Source of the DNA: Campylorhamphus procurvoides
Lineage: Eukaryota > Chordata > Aves > Passeriformes > Dendrocolaptidae
NCBI GenBank assembly: GCA_013396655.1
Contig: WBMV01008225.1
Coordinates: 407,928-471,927, forward strand
DNA length: 64,000 bases
Reading direction: 5' to 3'
Positions 33,950 through 47,225 of the stretch are shown here, piece after piece (positions within the stretch are counted from its first letter, which is position 1; each line of letters begins with the position of its first letter). The position numbers and the translations under genes were made by a program. A model generated the notes under the pieces. That model saw nothing but the letters and a program-made list of their open reading frames with translations. It searched no databases and was not told the DNA's origin.

Positions 33950-34600
33950 TGTGGGAGTACGAGGTGCTGATTCATACTTTGAGGAATTTAATATTCACCT
34001 CTCATGTGGGAGCCGCATACAAATGAGGGGCTCGGTGTATCCCTCATTACAACAGCTCATTAAATTATCAAGAGAGACAGAAAGGGTTCCCATCATCACA
34101 CATCCCACGGTGTACAAGCCCGGACGGTGTCATTCAAAATAACCCCTTGGTATCATTCTGATCTCAGGGTATGTCTGTGTGGAGGGGTGCAGACAGCCCC
34201 AGGCTGGCTGTCCCCAGCAGAGCAGAGTGGAGCAGAGGCAGTGGCAGGCCGGAGGCGCTGACCCCAGCACGGCTGTAATTGCACACCCGCGGCCGGGCTC
34301 GCCGCTGTCCACCCCGGGAAGGCCTGCCCGCTGCTGCGTGCGAGAACGTAATCCCTGGGAGAGAGGCCCAGCTAAACACAGCTCCTTTCAGATTTGGCTG
34401 CGCAGTGTTTTCCATTAACTTGATACATGCTGTTTACATCCTACTGCCGCCAGAGCCAGAGATAACTGCCTAGGGAACAGCTCCCTACAGGTATTGTTAA
34501 CAGCTGCTGGAAACAAAGGAGTTTGTTTTAGCCACGTCACTATCTAAATAGCCAGGAATACGTTACTTTTTTATTACTTGTGAGCTGATATTAAAAACTC
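33950..34600. promoter_or_regulatory. Candidate non-coding regulatory block with a CpG cluster
   Basis: A CpG cluster at 34245-34350 (about 13 CpG in about 105 bases by hand count) is flanked by repeat-free sequence rich in factor-like words: CTCATTAAATTAT (homeodomain-like), TGTTTAC (forkhead core), AAACAAAG (SOX-like). No coding potential seen. The regulatory role is inference from composition only. Confidence 0.3.
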
Positions 34601-37279
34601 TGTCGTGTCCTTCTGGTTGAAAGATGCATTCTGGAAATCTTGTATGCTGTTAAAACTGGCAGCTGAGCAAATATCCTTTCAACATTAAAAGAAAGTGGCG
34701 CTGAGGAAGGGGACATGTGAGGGTTCTTGCTGCAAGGTGTGTGATCACCACCACCAGCATCAACTACTTGCACTCAGAGGAAACTGTTTCCAGCCAGTGG
34801 TTGTTCCCTGCCATATAGGTGGTTTCTATTTCTTTTCAGGATGCAGGCTGAGGTTGCAGGATAGGCACTGCCTCAGTTGGCAACTCACTGATTGAAAAAA
34901 AAAAGAGATGAGAGAAATCCTCCTTAATCTCTAGCTGCTGAAGTCCCTACTTGCAGCACTGGGGATATGAACATGTTGACTTCAGTGATGGTGTTTAGGG
35001 TGAGGCTGGAAGGGGCTGAGCAAATGCTCAGCAAGGGTGGCCTTGTCTGCATGGAGGGGAGAGAGTTACACACGTTTCTGAGACCATTCACACCATCTGA
35101 AGCAGACAAACTCACTTTGAACAGAGATGTGCCTCTTCTCCTTTTCTTCAGTCTGAACAATAGCTCCTTTTTATGTCCTGTCCCTGAAAAAAAGCAAAAA
35201 ACTTTGATGCCTCCTCATGGGTCAAGTGGAGCAACGATATGAACTCTACCTACTTTGGTTTTTGTCTTTTTTAAACAATAGGACTTTGACTCATAAATAG
35301 AGCTGTTAGCTTCAAGTAGCTCTCCACTGCACAGGGTCAGAAGATATTTTCAGTGGCTGCAGTGATCCTGCAGCAAAATAGACATAAAAGCAAGAATTCT
35401 TTAGCTCTAGAGTTCATCCCAGTGACTGCTTCCTCTTGGCTCTGAAGTCCTAGTCCTAGCAACTGAACCCAGACAATGTTCATTCAGGCACCCAAGAGGA
35501 GCTGGCTAGAAAATGTTTGATTCCACATCTAAATAATTGTTTACAATTAATTTTATTTCTCATTAATCTTCCATTTCATTGTCTTTAGAAGTAAAAAAGT
35601 GATCTTTGATAGAGAGCAGTAAAGCAGGGCTGAGGGATGCAAACCTACTCTCAACATCACTTCCCTGGTGCTTGCTCTCATGGTCCTTTTCTGTGGGGTT
35701 AGGGAAATGGATTAATTGACCGTGCACTTTCAGCAGTTTCTTCAAAATTCAGCTAGCACAGTTGTGGGAAGGAACTGAATGTATTTCTAAGGTGGATACC
35801 TGCACAATAGATGTTATGAATTAGTGAAGCCCAGTAACTGATGTGCTGCCTAGGGAAAAGTACATAAGGGAAAATGTGACGACAACAAATGGATAGGCAC
35901 AACTGGACACTGGATAGGCACACTGGACCCATATGGGTCATTTTCTCTCTGCTGTTCCTGGCAACTTCAGGTTTAAACCACGGTCTCCAGAAGAAATCGA
36001 CACTCCCCTGTGCCTGACTCCACTGAATCACTGCAGAAATAATTCTCTGAGAACTGCTGGAGTTGCTTTAGTTCTGGGGCTGAAAATAGGACACGTTGCT
36101 GGCTTCATGTTTTGGTTTCTGCTGTTTCTCACGCAGCATTTTAAACTGATTCCGAGGTACTCCCTATGCAAATCTTTAATCCCCTATTTTAAGATGAAAA
36201 ATTGGTGTAAATATGGTTTTGATTTTTCCCCACCCTTTTACAGCTGTATTTGCCCCTTTATATCTCATGACCGCTTCCTCCCACTCCTGTTTTCTCTGTT
36301 ATAATTTTCCATCCTCCTCTCAAATTTTCTGTCCTATGCTAATAACTCATCCCTCTCTTTATCTGATTTCCAGGTGGCAGGCTATCTGTACTCTTCCATT
36401 TACTTCATCCTGCTTTCTCTCTGTTTCTTGACTCCAGTGGCTGTTTTGCTCCATTGCTTGCTTTCTTCTTTCTGCCAATGTGAGTCCTTCCCCAAACGTC
36501 TGTCTCCAAAATCTGCAAGCTGAGACATTTTGCTGCCAGCTTCCAGTGAGGTGTGGGAATAGAACAACAAAATGAACTCAGTTTTTAATGCTTGCATGTC
36601 TGTATTTTGCAGCTTTGCCTGGTTACTGCAAGCAAGTAGCTGGAGGAGGCTGTTACCCAGAAGTGCATCTTTTCTGTATGAATGTCACTCGCCCCCCACA
36701 GCAAGCAGTTTACAGGGGAGCAGGGGGAGCTGAGGAGCTGAGCACATGGGGTGATTTTGCAGAGGTAGGTGAGGAAAGTCTGTTCAAATAAAGGTGTGAC
36801 TAATTTAGCTTTGCGGTGTCTAAAAAGCCCTAATGAAAGACTGTCGACGACAGCTTAAAAAGCCGTTTGGTGATTTCTGACCCCACCCATAGTCTTGGTA
36901 CCACAGGCAAATAGATTTGTGCTGTCAGTTTGGTGCTGCTTCCCTGTGCACCAGAGCGAAATAATTGTGTTACTCCTTCTTAGATTTGCACATAGGTTTT
37001 CATGATCTGGGTTAATGTTCCAGTAGATTTTGGATTCCTCTGGTAGGGTAAGGGCAATGGACCTTTTTATAAGAGAGAGTGCGTGGAAGCCCAAAGATGG
37101 GTCTTAAGAAAATATACTCAATTTCCCTTCTGCTGGAAGTGACTAATTACTGCTTGAAAGGGAGAGCACTTGGAACACATGCACAGTGTGTTTATATAGG
37201 GAATGCATGGCTTATTGCTGCAAGTACTTGGTGTCGCATATGTTCTTTCTAAAAAGAATGGAATCCTGTTTAAGACAGT
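34601..37279. other. Intergenic, nothing recognised apart from one short duplication
   Basis: No exon or clear transposon. A 21-bp imperfect tandem duplication lies at 35890-35930 (TGGATAGGCACAACTGGACA and its near copy). Small open frames here show no family features. Confidence 0.6.
35890..35930. repeat. Short imperfect tandem duplication (21 bp and 20 bp)
   Basis: Copies at 35890-35910 and 35911-35930, both starting TGGATAGGCAC and differing by one missing A and one substitution near the end. Confidence 0.8.
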
Positions 37280-37284
37280 CTTTC

Positions 37285-37395
37285 CTCCCAGAAGGCTATA
37301 GCCTAAGCAGTTGAATAGTTGGGCTGAGAAGGCATCTCTGGAGGTCACCCAGCCCAGCCTCCTGCTCCAAGAAAAGCTAACTTCACACATAGGTC
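37285..37395 (-). mobile_element. CR1 LINE fragment, reverse orientation
   Basis: The stretch around GAAGGCATCTCTGGAGGTCA followed by CCCAGCCCAGCCTCCTGCTC is the complement of the common CR1 phrase 'gaccTCCAGAGgtcccttccaacc'. Short and diverged; the boundaries are approximate. Confidence 0.65.
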
Positions 37396-39109
37396 ACTTT
37401 GCTGAGAGCCATAGGGTGTTGTTCTTAGCACAAAGTGGTTATAAGAGGGAGGCTTCTGAGCAAGGGTGCTGAAGATGGGAAAACGCTAAGGAAAATGCCA
37501 GTCTTCTGTAAGCTATGGCTTGAAAAATGTCTGCCACCTAGTTCAAGGAATATATTGTAATTTTTAATGCTAGCCTGTCTTAGGTGGCTGATGGTGATGC
37601 AAAGTCAGTAAAGCAAGTAAATGCAGGAGCTGGGCAAGAAATTTGAGGGAAGACCCAAAAGCAGAAAGAACCTACTCAGTGCAAGAAAGAAAGAAGTTTG
37701 TGGCTTAAGAGCACCAGAGAGGGGAAAAGAACACTGAAAGTTGCAAAGGGTTGTGGGAAAGGTTGGATATTTGCAGTTTGGATGAAGAAAGAGGAGGAGA
37801 GGTGGGAGATGTTCAGTAGCCAGGCTGAGAATTGGTCCAGCATTGTTAACTTGAGCACAGGTGAATGTGGGCAGGTGCTGGTAGCGCCATAATCGATCTG
37901 TGCGAAACCAAGAAACAATCCTCATGAGCTCAACAGTTCAAGCCTTCCTGGCAGAGGTTTGCTTACCCTCTTCTTAAAAGAATAAAGGGCCAAATACAAT
38001 AGTAAGATACAGTAAGTATTCCCAGTGATGAACTTGTGTCCTGCAGGGTGGGATGCCTTTTTCTGCATGTAAAATTTAAACAGCAAGTGTCCTAACAAAT
38101 GTGATGCTTCTGATCGTTGTCTTGTCTTGCAACATGGCTTTATGAATGAAAGCAGCACCCTCACATAGTAGAGCTGCTGTGGTCATCCCAAGTAATACAA
38201 ATACTTTTATGGAGTGTGTAAAGCAGCAGCTAATCAGGAAGCCTAGAAATCTAGCAAATATTTTTACATTGCTGCAAAATACTGCCTGGTTTGCTGTGAC
38301 GGATTTGATGCAATCTGTTGTGAGAGACTTGTAACACACCTGGATGAAGCGTTGGCTGGATCATGTAGAAGCTCCTCATGGTGTTTTTAGTGGCTTCTGC
38401 AAAATATAAGATCAATTCATACCCCAGTGGAGATGGTCCTAGATCAGAGCTCATGCTCTGAAGAACCTCATTCTGAGTAAGGCAGGAAAGGAGGCATCTG
38501 TAGGGAAAATATAGACAAATCTTAACCCCTGCCCTCCCTGTGTGTATCTTGCAGCAGGAGCATAACCAATTTTCACTGGCCACTTGGACCCACTAAACAA
38601 TACCAACCAAACCAAAACCAAACCCCTGTAAGACAATTTACAGATGAGTTGCCAGCTGAAGATTCAGCACAAAGGCAGGGACAAGTGGCCATGAGTGGGA
38701 TGTGAGCAAAGGGAGCTCTTTAAAATATTGTGAGGAATATCCCTGAAATCTTGGGCTGCTCCTCATCTGCACAACAAGCAGAGGAGCAAGGTCGCTGGGT
38801 GCAACCCTGTGCCCCTGGAGTTCCAGAGGCCAGGATGTCTCCAGCCCACACAAAAAGAGTATCTAAAATAATGTGAAATGTGGCATAAGCAACCTGTGGG
38901 AGAAGGGCATGTGGAAATACAGCAGGAGACATTTTGTAATTGCAGACTCAACCGGCAATATTATAGAAGACCATAAAGCAGAGATTTGCAAGAATGTATA
39001 GCTTGAAAATGCAGTATGAATTGGCAAAGTGGGTCCATGACTAATCACAGAGGTTCATTGTATGATCAAGTTTAACCTCTTGTTTAATGACAGTACTTCT
39101 CTGAATAAG
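37396..39109. other. Intergenic, nothing recognised
   Basis: No exon, RNA gene or well-preserved repeat seen on either strand. Confidence 0.6.
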
Positions 39110-39144
39110 TTTCATTTAAAGTACAGTAAATAGCTCTGAATAAA

Positions 39145-39365
39145 ATGTCCAGCCTTAATATACAACATTTTAAATGACAGAGAAGTCACCCCAACCTTTG
39201 GTAAATAGTTCCAACACATAATCAAGCTCTCTGTTTAAAACTGTCATAGGATTTCTAGCACAAATTAATTGGGGTGGAGTGTCTAATTGCTGGTAACTGG
39301 ATCTGTTACAATGCTGTGTGCCAAACTGGCAAGCTCTTATTATCATATTTCTGCTTCTCAGATTA
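39145..39365 (-). mobile_element. Ancient CR1-type LINE fragment, reverse orientation
   Basis: Phrases such as AACATTTTAAATGACAGAGA, CCCCAACCTTTGGTAAATAG, and AACTGGATCTGTTACAATGC followed by AAGCTCTTATTATC match, in order and spacing, the complement of an old CR1 subfamily widespread in turtles, crocodilians and birds. Heavily diverged. The family assignment is by memory of its wording. Confidence 0.5.
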
Positions 39366-42300
39366 AGCCTTTGCAGGGAAGGAGTTGTGATTTCCCTCAC
39401 TGAAGGCCCATAGCGACTTTGGGGCCAGCCCATGCTCCAGGGGCAGTGTGGGATGCTGCAGAAACACATGGGAGATGGAGTCCCAGTGTGCTCCCACTGC
39501 CAAACTGGGATGGGGGAACCTTGTTCTAGGCAGGTGGCTTTTGGCATTGTTGGGAGCATTGTTGCTCCTCACAGACACTGGCTATTGGTCTGTGGCCAGT
39601 TTCCTCTCGGCTACATGCAGCCAATGCTGCCGTGGGATAGTGGCTCTGGCTCCTGCCTGCCCACTGGCCTCAGGGAGACCCACAGGAACAATTTAGAAAC
39701 CTGTTCAGCAGAGTTTGACACCAAGTGGAAGTTCTGGGAGGTCAGATCTGTGTTTCCTGCAGTGGTTTCCTAAAACCACTCTTGGTAGCCCATGTTTAGT
39801 CTGTCACGTTAAAAATGTGCCTAACAAAAGGGACTTGTTCAGAAGTACATGATGGTTGTGTTTAAGGTTATTTTAACCAGGCATCCAATATCTGGCCAAT
39901 TAGAGTCCTCATGCTGCTGGAAATCACCAGGGCTGTCTTTCCTCAGACCTGTAGTACTCGCTGTTCCTTTCTCCCTGATGGGGACAGTGTGAATAGTGAT
40001 AAATCCTATTGACTTGCCTCTCTGTTGTCTTCTGCAGCTGGCCTGCAGCTCTTTAGCCTGGTCCTCCTGTCCCTTAAGCTAGGAATATGCATTTTTCAGC
40101 AAACCTCTCTCTCTTTTCCCTTGGGACTGAGTTGAGCATTCTGTACTTAAGGACACTGTGATAACATGTAATGATTCATTTACTCACATCCTTTAAAAAG
40201 GAATCTCTGACTGTCCCCTCTTTTCCTGGGTTTTCTTCCCTCCTTCCTTTCCACTAAAGCTGATGAGAACCCTGGAGTTGTTCTGCAGCTTAAATGGCCA
40301 CTATGCCACCTGCTTCTCCATTGACCTTTTTTTTGACTGTGTTGACCATTTTCTCTACTTTAAGGCCGCCTTTTAGAAGAGGGGATTCCTTTTTACCAAT
40401 CTTTTTTACTTTTTTGTGCCTGTGTGAGCCATGCTGCTCCCTGATCGCTCCTGCTCAGTTACGGAAGTGAAATGTCTCTCAGCTGAGCACAACACCTTTG
40501 CTACAGTGCCTTGAGGTGATTGTAAAACAGATGGCCTCATCCCAGGTCGTTTATTGATGTTATTGCAGAGTCCCGTGCTATGGCAACCAAAGGAGTTGCA
40601 CTCTTTGGAGCTGGAGTGGGGTGGAGGGAGGGAGTACTCTGCAATTGCTGTTTGGGACCAGCCCTGCTCCAGCAGCCACGGCTTGGCCGGTGCCAGCGCC
40701 CTGCCAGCTCGCTGCAGTGCCGGTGTTTATCCAGCACAGCGGTGAGTCACATGTGCCATGCTCCACCAAAGCCACCTCCAGCAGCTTCCCCATGAATCAC
40801 TGCAGCCCAAGAAGACTTGCAGCAATTCCTGGGCCACCAGAAGGATGATCTCATCGCCGGCTGAGGGGAATAAGGATAAAGTCACGTGGAGCTCTGCTCT
40901 TGTAGGCAGGAAAAATGGCATCCCAGCAAAGAGCTTGCAGGTGACCTAACCAGGCATGTGATTCAGTGTTATGGGACCAAACAAGGCAAAGATCCTTTGT
41001 GCAGGGCATGAAGGAAGGAAGATACTGCAAGATACATAGAAATAATTTGAGGTGGCTTCCATGCCAAAACACGTAAGGCAAGGAGGAATGATATGGCACA
41101 GGTTCTACAAAGGGCTTGGTTTTAAGTAATTGTCTTTGTATTGACTGTTTTAATTTCCTTTTATGCTTCTCCAAGTGGTATTGCCTATTCTGGGTGATCA
41201 CAACATGAGGTCTGATGATGTAATCTTTGCATACTGTGTCCTGCCCATGGAGCTGAGTTACTGGTTTAAACTAACTCACCAAACTCAGCAGAAGGATTTC
41301 CTCAGGTTTAACTGCCGCTGAAATAAAGTGCTTTTGCCTCTTCTAAAAAATTTGTGTGCAGATTTCTAAAACCAAGATCAGTGCAGAAAACTGCTAATTT
41401 TTTTAAATCATCTTGAAATTGCACAAGGCTGAGAATTTTACAAAAATTAAAAATCAACCTTTTTCATTTTTTTTTTAGAAAGGTTGAGTGGGATAGATTT
41501 GATGAAGTTGGAATTTGTGTCTATGACAGTGAAGCAGCTCAAAGCTGCTTCTTGCCTCTATTGGTGGCAGCTGGAGTTCAGGTCTCAGGAGAAGGTGGAG
41601 GAAATTTAATCCCAGAGATCCCTGCGAGGAGCAGGGACCAACTCCTGCACATATTTGCTCCTTGAACTGTGTGTGTGATGGCCATCATCCCACTTCCTGG
41701 GCAAGGCATCAACACGTGTTGGTGCTAATTGGATAGTGCTGACAACCCCCAAAGTAATATTTTGGCAGCTGCTTTCCATTCTTTGACTCTGCTAGGTGTA
41801 TGTTGATGGCTAACCACATGTAACAGTGTGGGTTAGATAACGAAATCATCAGGGGTAATCACTGATAGGACTGAAGAAATTGATTCCATATGGGACTTCC
41901 TCACTGTAGACCATCAAACAGTACTACCAAGCCCCCCCAATCCATCCACTAATTTTCCCTTCCCCAGGCCTGATGTTGTGTCACAGAAAAGCTTCATGAA
42001 AATTTCAGCTGAGGATGAATGTAGTGGTTCTCAGCAGCATGTTGGTCCAACAGAATCAAGGACCACATCTGAAATACCTGTGAAAATTGTCCTGGTTTAT
42101 TTTCCTCCTTCTATCCAGCTTCCCAGTCTGGTTTTAACATTTGTTGATATTACAGCAGCCTGATAGCTTCGTTGGTAAAAGGGCTGAGCTACTAAACTGG
42201 AGCAAGAAGCTGTTACACCTGTGGGATGCACTGTGTGAGTTGGGAAGCTCTCTAATTATTCTGTAGGTAAGACGGAAACTATCAGATAAAAGGTTCTTTA

Positions 42301-45300
42301 CTAGAAGAGCTACTTTGCTAGCACAAGTGTGCATCTGAGCATGGCCCAAGCCAGAGACGGAGCACCAAGGGTGCTATTTGCACGTCCTCTGTGAATACCA
42401 GCTCTGTTCTGGCTTGCAGGGTTTTAAGGAAGTGAGTTGCAATCACGATGACATCAGGCAGCTAGCATCGAATTCAGGCTCAGTGAACTTTGAACGTGCC
42501 TGCTCCATGGAGGTGAATCTGGAGCCTTTTGGAAGGACTTTCCTTACTTGCTGTGCTCACTCTTTTGAGTCATACCCGCAGTGTGCACGGCACTGCCCAA
42601 ATGCAGCAAATGATACAAGGCTTTGGGAGAGGTGTCTCAACAGCTTGCAGTGCAGGGTATTAGGTAATCTTGACAATTCTGATATTTTTCTGTTGAGGCC
42701 ATTCTAAAAAGTCAGTGTGTGTGCATAGGAAGGGGTGCAGGATGGTTGCTGCTTTTCATGTCTCACTCCTACAGGAGCTAGAAATGCGGCACTGGCAGCT
42801 GATTCCCTGAGGTGGTCCTTGCTCTCTAAAAGCTTTAACGATGAGGAGGTGGGCAAAGGAGCTAAAATCTTTGAATCATGGCTATAAATGGAAGAAGGAG
42901 TTTGTCATGTTCTCCACTGAAGTGGCTGAAAAGCAAAAGCATTCGGAAATGTTCTGAGTGCAGAGAAAATAAGTTGTTTATGATCCTGCAGCTCTCTTGG
43001 CCCTGCTTTATGCACAAATATGGCCAAAAATGATTTTTTGAAGAGCTGCAGAGTGATGGGGAAGGACCGAGAAGCAAGATCTCTTGGTCGGTTGCCTGGC
43101 TTGTCAGAGGGGAAATGGAGCCCCAGAGCGTAACTGGGGAGTAGATACTTAGGGGAGGAGATGCTCCCAAGGTGACTGTAGGCAGATGAAAGTGAGGCAC
43201 AGCTCACATATCCCTGATATTCACTGTAATACAGCCGAAGCAGTCTGCTCTCAGTCCTTCACCAATGCCTGAATGTCAGTCGTAGCCCCCGTGCCACCTG
43301 TCGAAAAAAACCGCGGTACAGGGTTGGCAGTGACCAAGCTGAGGGCACAGTCCTGCCAGGCATAGGAGGCAGTGTAGCTCCCACCTCTGCTTTCCACTTT
43401 CCACACATGGGAGAACACAGGTGAGCGTGGTGGGAGCCTCAGAGGCCCCAGGAAACTCATTCCCAGTGCCCCCAAATCAGTGCTCAGCTCTGCAAGCTGG
43501 GTGCAGGCACCTTGTTTTCCTGAATGAGAAAGCTCAGCATGCCCCAATATACTTTTTTCTCCTGTCTTTTATCAGTTTATTCATCATAATAGGATTATGC
43601 TTGTGTTCCTCTTGGCCCGATCCCAGGGGTGCCTTGTCTGCTAGGAACAGTCAACAGCCACAGCCAAGCTGCCTTGTTTCAGGATAGCTATCTGGGGCCA
43701 TGCAAATTGCACACTGCAAAATTAACTGTGTGACTGCAGGATTCCTCCCCATTGGCTAATGTCTTAATTGCTTGAGACTTCAAGTCTTGAGACTTCGGTG
43801 TAGCCTAGCATCTGAATGGAGGGCTTCGTTTGGGTGTGTGCCTGGGTCTAACTAGAGAAATGTCCCATCAGGCATCCGAAATACGAGGCAGAGCTCTATA
43901 CAAATCACTTAAGGTAAAGGCATTTTGGTTGAAGGAAATGTGCATAGATATGGTATCTAATAGCAAATATTCTAAAGACTCCCTCCTTTCTGTAGACTTT
44001 TTTACATCACCTGCTGTACACAGAGCTGCACTGCTTCTCTGGCAGTTTTTCATATTCTGAGCTTTTGAGAAGTAGGATGCAGATGCTCCCTAGTAAAGAA
44101 TCTGGCTCTATGGCCACACACTGGAAACACAGCTTTGCTATTGTTTTTGTATAAATATTTATCTATTTATTTATTTTAAAAGAGAAAGAAGGAGGAACAT
44201 AGAGGGAAGAGCATATAGAGGATGAGATGAGTGAGAAAAGCAGAGCCAAAGGCATTGACAGGTAGTGACCAAGAGGTATGAAATGTCAGAAGGTAGGAGA
44301 AGGTGTCCAGTGTGATTCCTTGAAGAAGAAGCTGCTCCAGGAGTAGTCGGGTTGAGGCATGCACCATGTAAGTGGTGAGTTGTTCATCATTACTCAGGGG
44401 AGCAAGACAAATGAGAAATCAATTGAACATCAAACCATTGTTGCTGATTGCCTATGTTGAAAATAAATGATTCATTGAGTGCTTTAATTGATTCATATAT
44501 GTGGCTAGAAGCTCCAGTCTTGATTTACAGATCTCTCCACTAGTCAGGCCGGAAAGTCTTGCTCCTACTCCCTTTATTTGTGCAACAAACATCCTTTTCT
44601 CTTGGCGTGGATTAAGCCAACTCACAAACTTTTTTCTCTCTGTTTACTTTGCCTTTAAGAGACTGATGATTCCTCTCACTTACATAGTGGGGAGTTTTTT
44701 TAAAACTTTTATTTTATAGCAGAGGAGCCTGGAAGGGATGGGGATGGCTGTGCACAAAGTGCTGGGCTCTGTGCCCAGCAGGGCAAGCAGATGACCCCAT
44801 CCTTACAGAGCTGCAGTTTACAGTGTACCATGGATTTACAGTGTTCACTGCAAATAAGTGGGACAGAGAACATTTGGTAACTTAAAAGCCTTTTGTAACT
44901 CCTTGTGAGATATACTGTGGAGTATTTTGTGTCTTGAAATCTGTATGCCCTCTGTAGATACAAGCAGCTGCTCAAAGAGGCTGAGGGGTCTGTGCCCTGT
45001 CCCTGCTGCTGTCTCTGTCATCCACCCGCCCAAGGAGGAGGTGTTGGAGATCTGCCTCCACTTTGCTACAACTGTTCAATAAGATCATCAACATAGAAGG
45101 AAAACAAGGGGTTGTGTAGGTGAGGGGAAGGGATAGGGAGGGAGGTGTACCCCGTCTTGTGTAACTGGTGGGTGGTACCATGGTGGGGAGAGGTGTGAGG
45201 AAGGCTGCAAGGACAGGGAGGTCCCCTCTGGCTGATTTGGGAGGGCAGGTCACTGGCAGTGCTGGCTGGAGGGAGCACAAGTGGAAAAAGGAGGGAAAAA

Positions 45301-47085
45301 GAAATCTGACAGTTATCTCAGAGTTTATCAGGTGGCTAAGGCAGAGGCAGCCTCTCGCTAGCCCTGTGTGACCCAAGCTATGCGAAGACAAATGACCTGC
45401 CTGCCACTCGCTTCACCACCCAAGCTGTATTGTGGCTGCCATTGCTGTTGGGTTGCATGGCTGTGCCTAGGTCTTTCCATGTGCCCTGGAGCCACCCTGC
45501 AGGGAAGCAGTGTGATTATCTGGGGAGAGCCCTCTCCAGCTGAAAATACCATAATGCTGCCAAGCTTCTTGACCCACAGTGACCACAAATGAGATGGATA
45601 CCAGCAAACTGGGGCTGAGACAGCAACAGAAAAAGATGCGATAGTAAAACAATGACAATCTCTTGCAATTATTCGCCACCAAGTAGAAGAGTCCTACCTT
45701 AGTTGCCCAGGGGCTGATTAAGGACAGAGCCTGAGAAGTTGCTCACAGGAGCTGTTATAGGATGAACTGGACTGGAGAATTTACCTGCCGGAGAAATAAT
45801 GCTTTTCACCAGGTTGTTTTTTTCAGCTGGTTAACACTTTTTTAAAAACACCTTATTTAAAAAACTGGGCTTTTTAAAGTTAACACCTTTTTCACTCGGC
45901 TCTTTGCAGTGATGCTGGCACTGGTGGGGTGGGAGAGGCATCACAGGAGATGGGAGCAGCAGGGTGGGCAGGAGCTGCTTTTTTTCTGTAACTGCACTCC
46001 ACATCATGGCCATGGGGCTTTGACTGGCAGAACCTGCATCAGCCTGATGGAAAAGGTCTCCAACCTCTGTACCCACAGGATTCCTTTGTGATTTGATCAA
46101 ATTACTTGGCTTGATGTGTTTGGCAGTAAAACAGCTACAGTGCTGCCACGTATGTTTGTCTTTTTCTGGGTGATGTATTTTTGCATTGTAATGGAGGGAG
46201 TTCATGTCCTGTGTCAGTCTGTTCATGGAAACCCTCACCAATGAGAGTAAACCTAGAAACACCTCCTGGTCTGTGCCCAAGGTGCTTGGAGGCCTGAACC
46301 TCCTACCTCCTGACAGTGTAGCAGGAGAGGGTTATCTGCCTTTGTTTCACCCAGGAAATTCTGATTTCTGCAGTATTTTGAAATTTTGAAAGCCTGTACA
46401 GGAAGTGTTTGAGTCCTTTGCCCCTGTCCAGAGAAGCTTTACAGGCAGGCTGACAGGATGGCCCCCATGCTGTACCTTGGTGCATAGTGACCGTCCGGCT
46501 GCAGGAGCTGAGGTGACAGCAAGCTCTGTTGAAGCTAGGTCTAGTCGTTCCTTTCTTTGATGTGCAACTCCTCCCTTTCAGCAACGTTTCCATGAAGACA
46601 GCATGGATTGGGAATGGTGTGGAAGAACAGGGTTAAAGATTGGGAACTTTGAATTCAAAATAGGGTGTTTTGGGGAGGTAGGTAGCTTAGGAGTTCAGAA
46701 AATGCAGTCTGTGGTGAAAATAAAGAAGAAAAGAAAAAGATGCTGAGAATGGTCCTGGCCTGATAGACAATGTGATGATAGAGCTATGGATGGGGATGCT
46801 GGTGTGCTTGTGTTGCCTGCTATTTCTTCTCTCTGTACTGATTAGAAGACAGCAATGTAAATCTGGGGAGGATTCAGCATTCCCCATCTAAAGTCAGCAG
46901 GGAAGTGTCTCTGTAAGCTTTGCTTCAATATTGGTTCTGCAAAGAAGTTGCAGGAACTCATTATTCATGATTTTATCATGCTACCTGAAATACATAAATA
47001 GCCTAAAGGTTCCTCTGATGGACTTCTTCCAGCTCTTTGATGTGCCAAAGATAATTTCTGTACATACTCCCTCAACCTGTCCCCA
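39366..47085. other. Intergenic, no gene recognised
   Basis: 7.7 kb without a supportable exon on either strand. A (TTTA)n-like run sits at about 44150-44180 and a T-run at 41467-41478. The many 60-140 codon open frames show no domain, no codon bias and no splice support. Confidence 0.55.
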
Positions 47086-47119
47086 CTCCCTACCTAAAGT
47101 TTAATGTTTCTACTTGTTA

Positions 47120-47225
47120 TGTTTACCTGTCTGTACTAGACTGTAAGGTCTCCAAGGCAGGGACCTTGCTATCTTTCATACTGAAATACCTTGAAGGAAT
47201 TAAAGAAGCTATAAAATGTGATAGA
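47120..47225 (+). mobile_element. L2/MIR-type 3' tail fragment
   Basis: TACTAGACTGTAAGGTCTCC followed by AAGGCAGGGACCTTGCTATC and an AT-rich end resembles the 'agactgtaagctcctt(g)aggcagggac' tail shared by L2, MIR and related amniote SINEs. Diverged; approximate ends. Confidence 0.5.
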
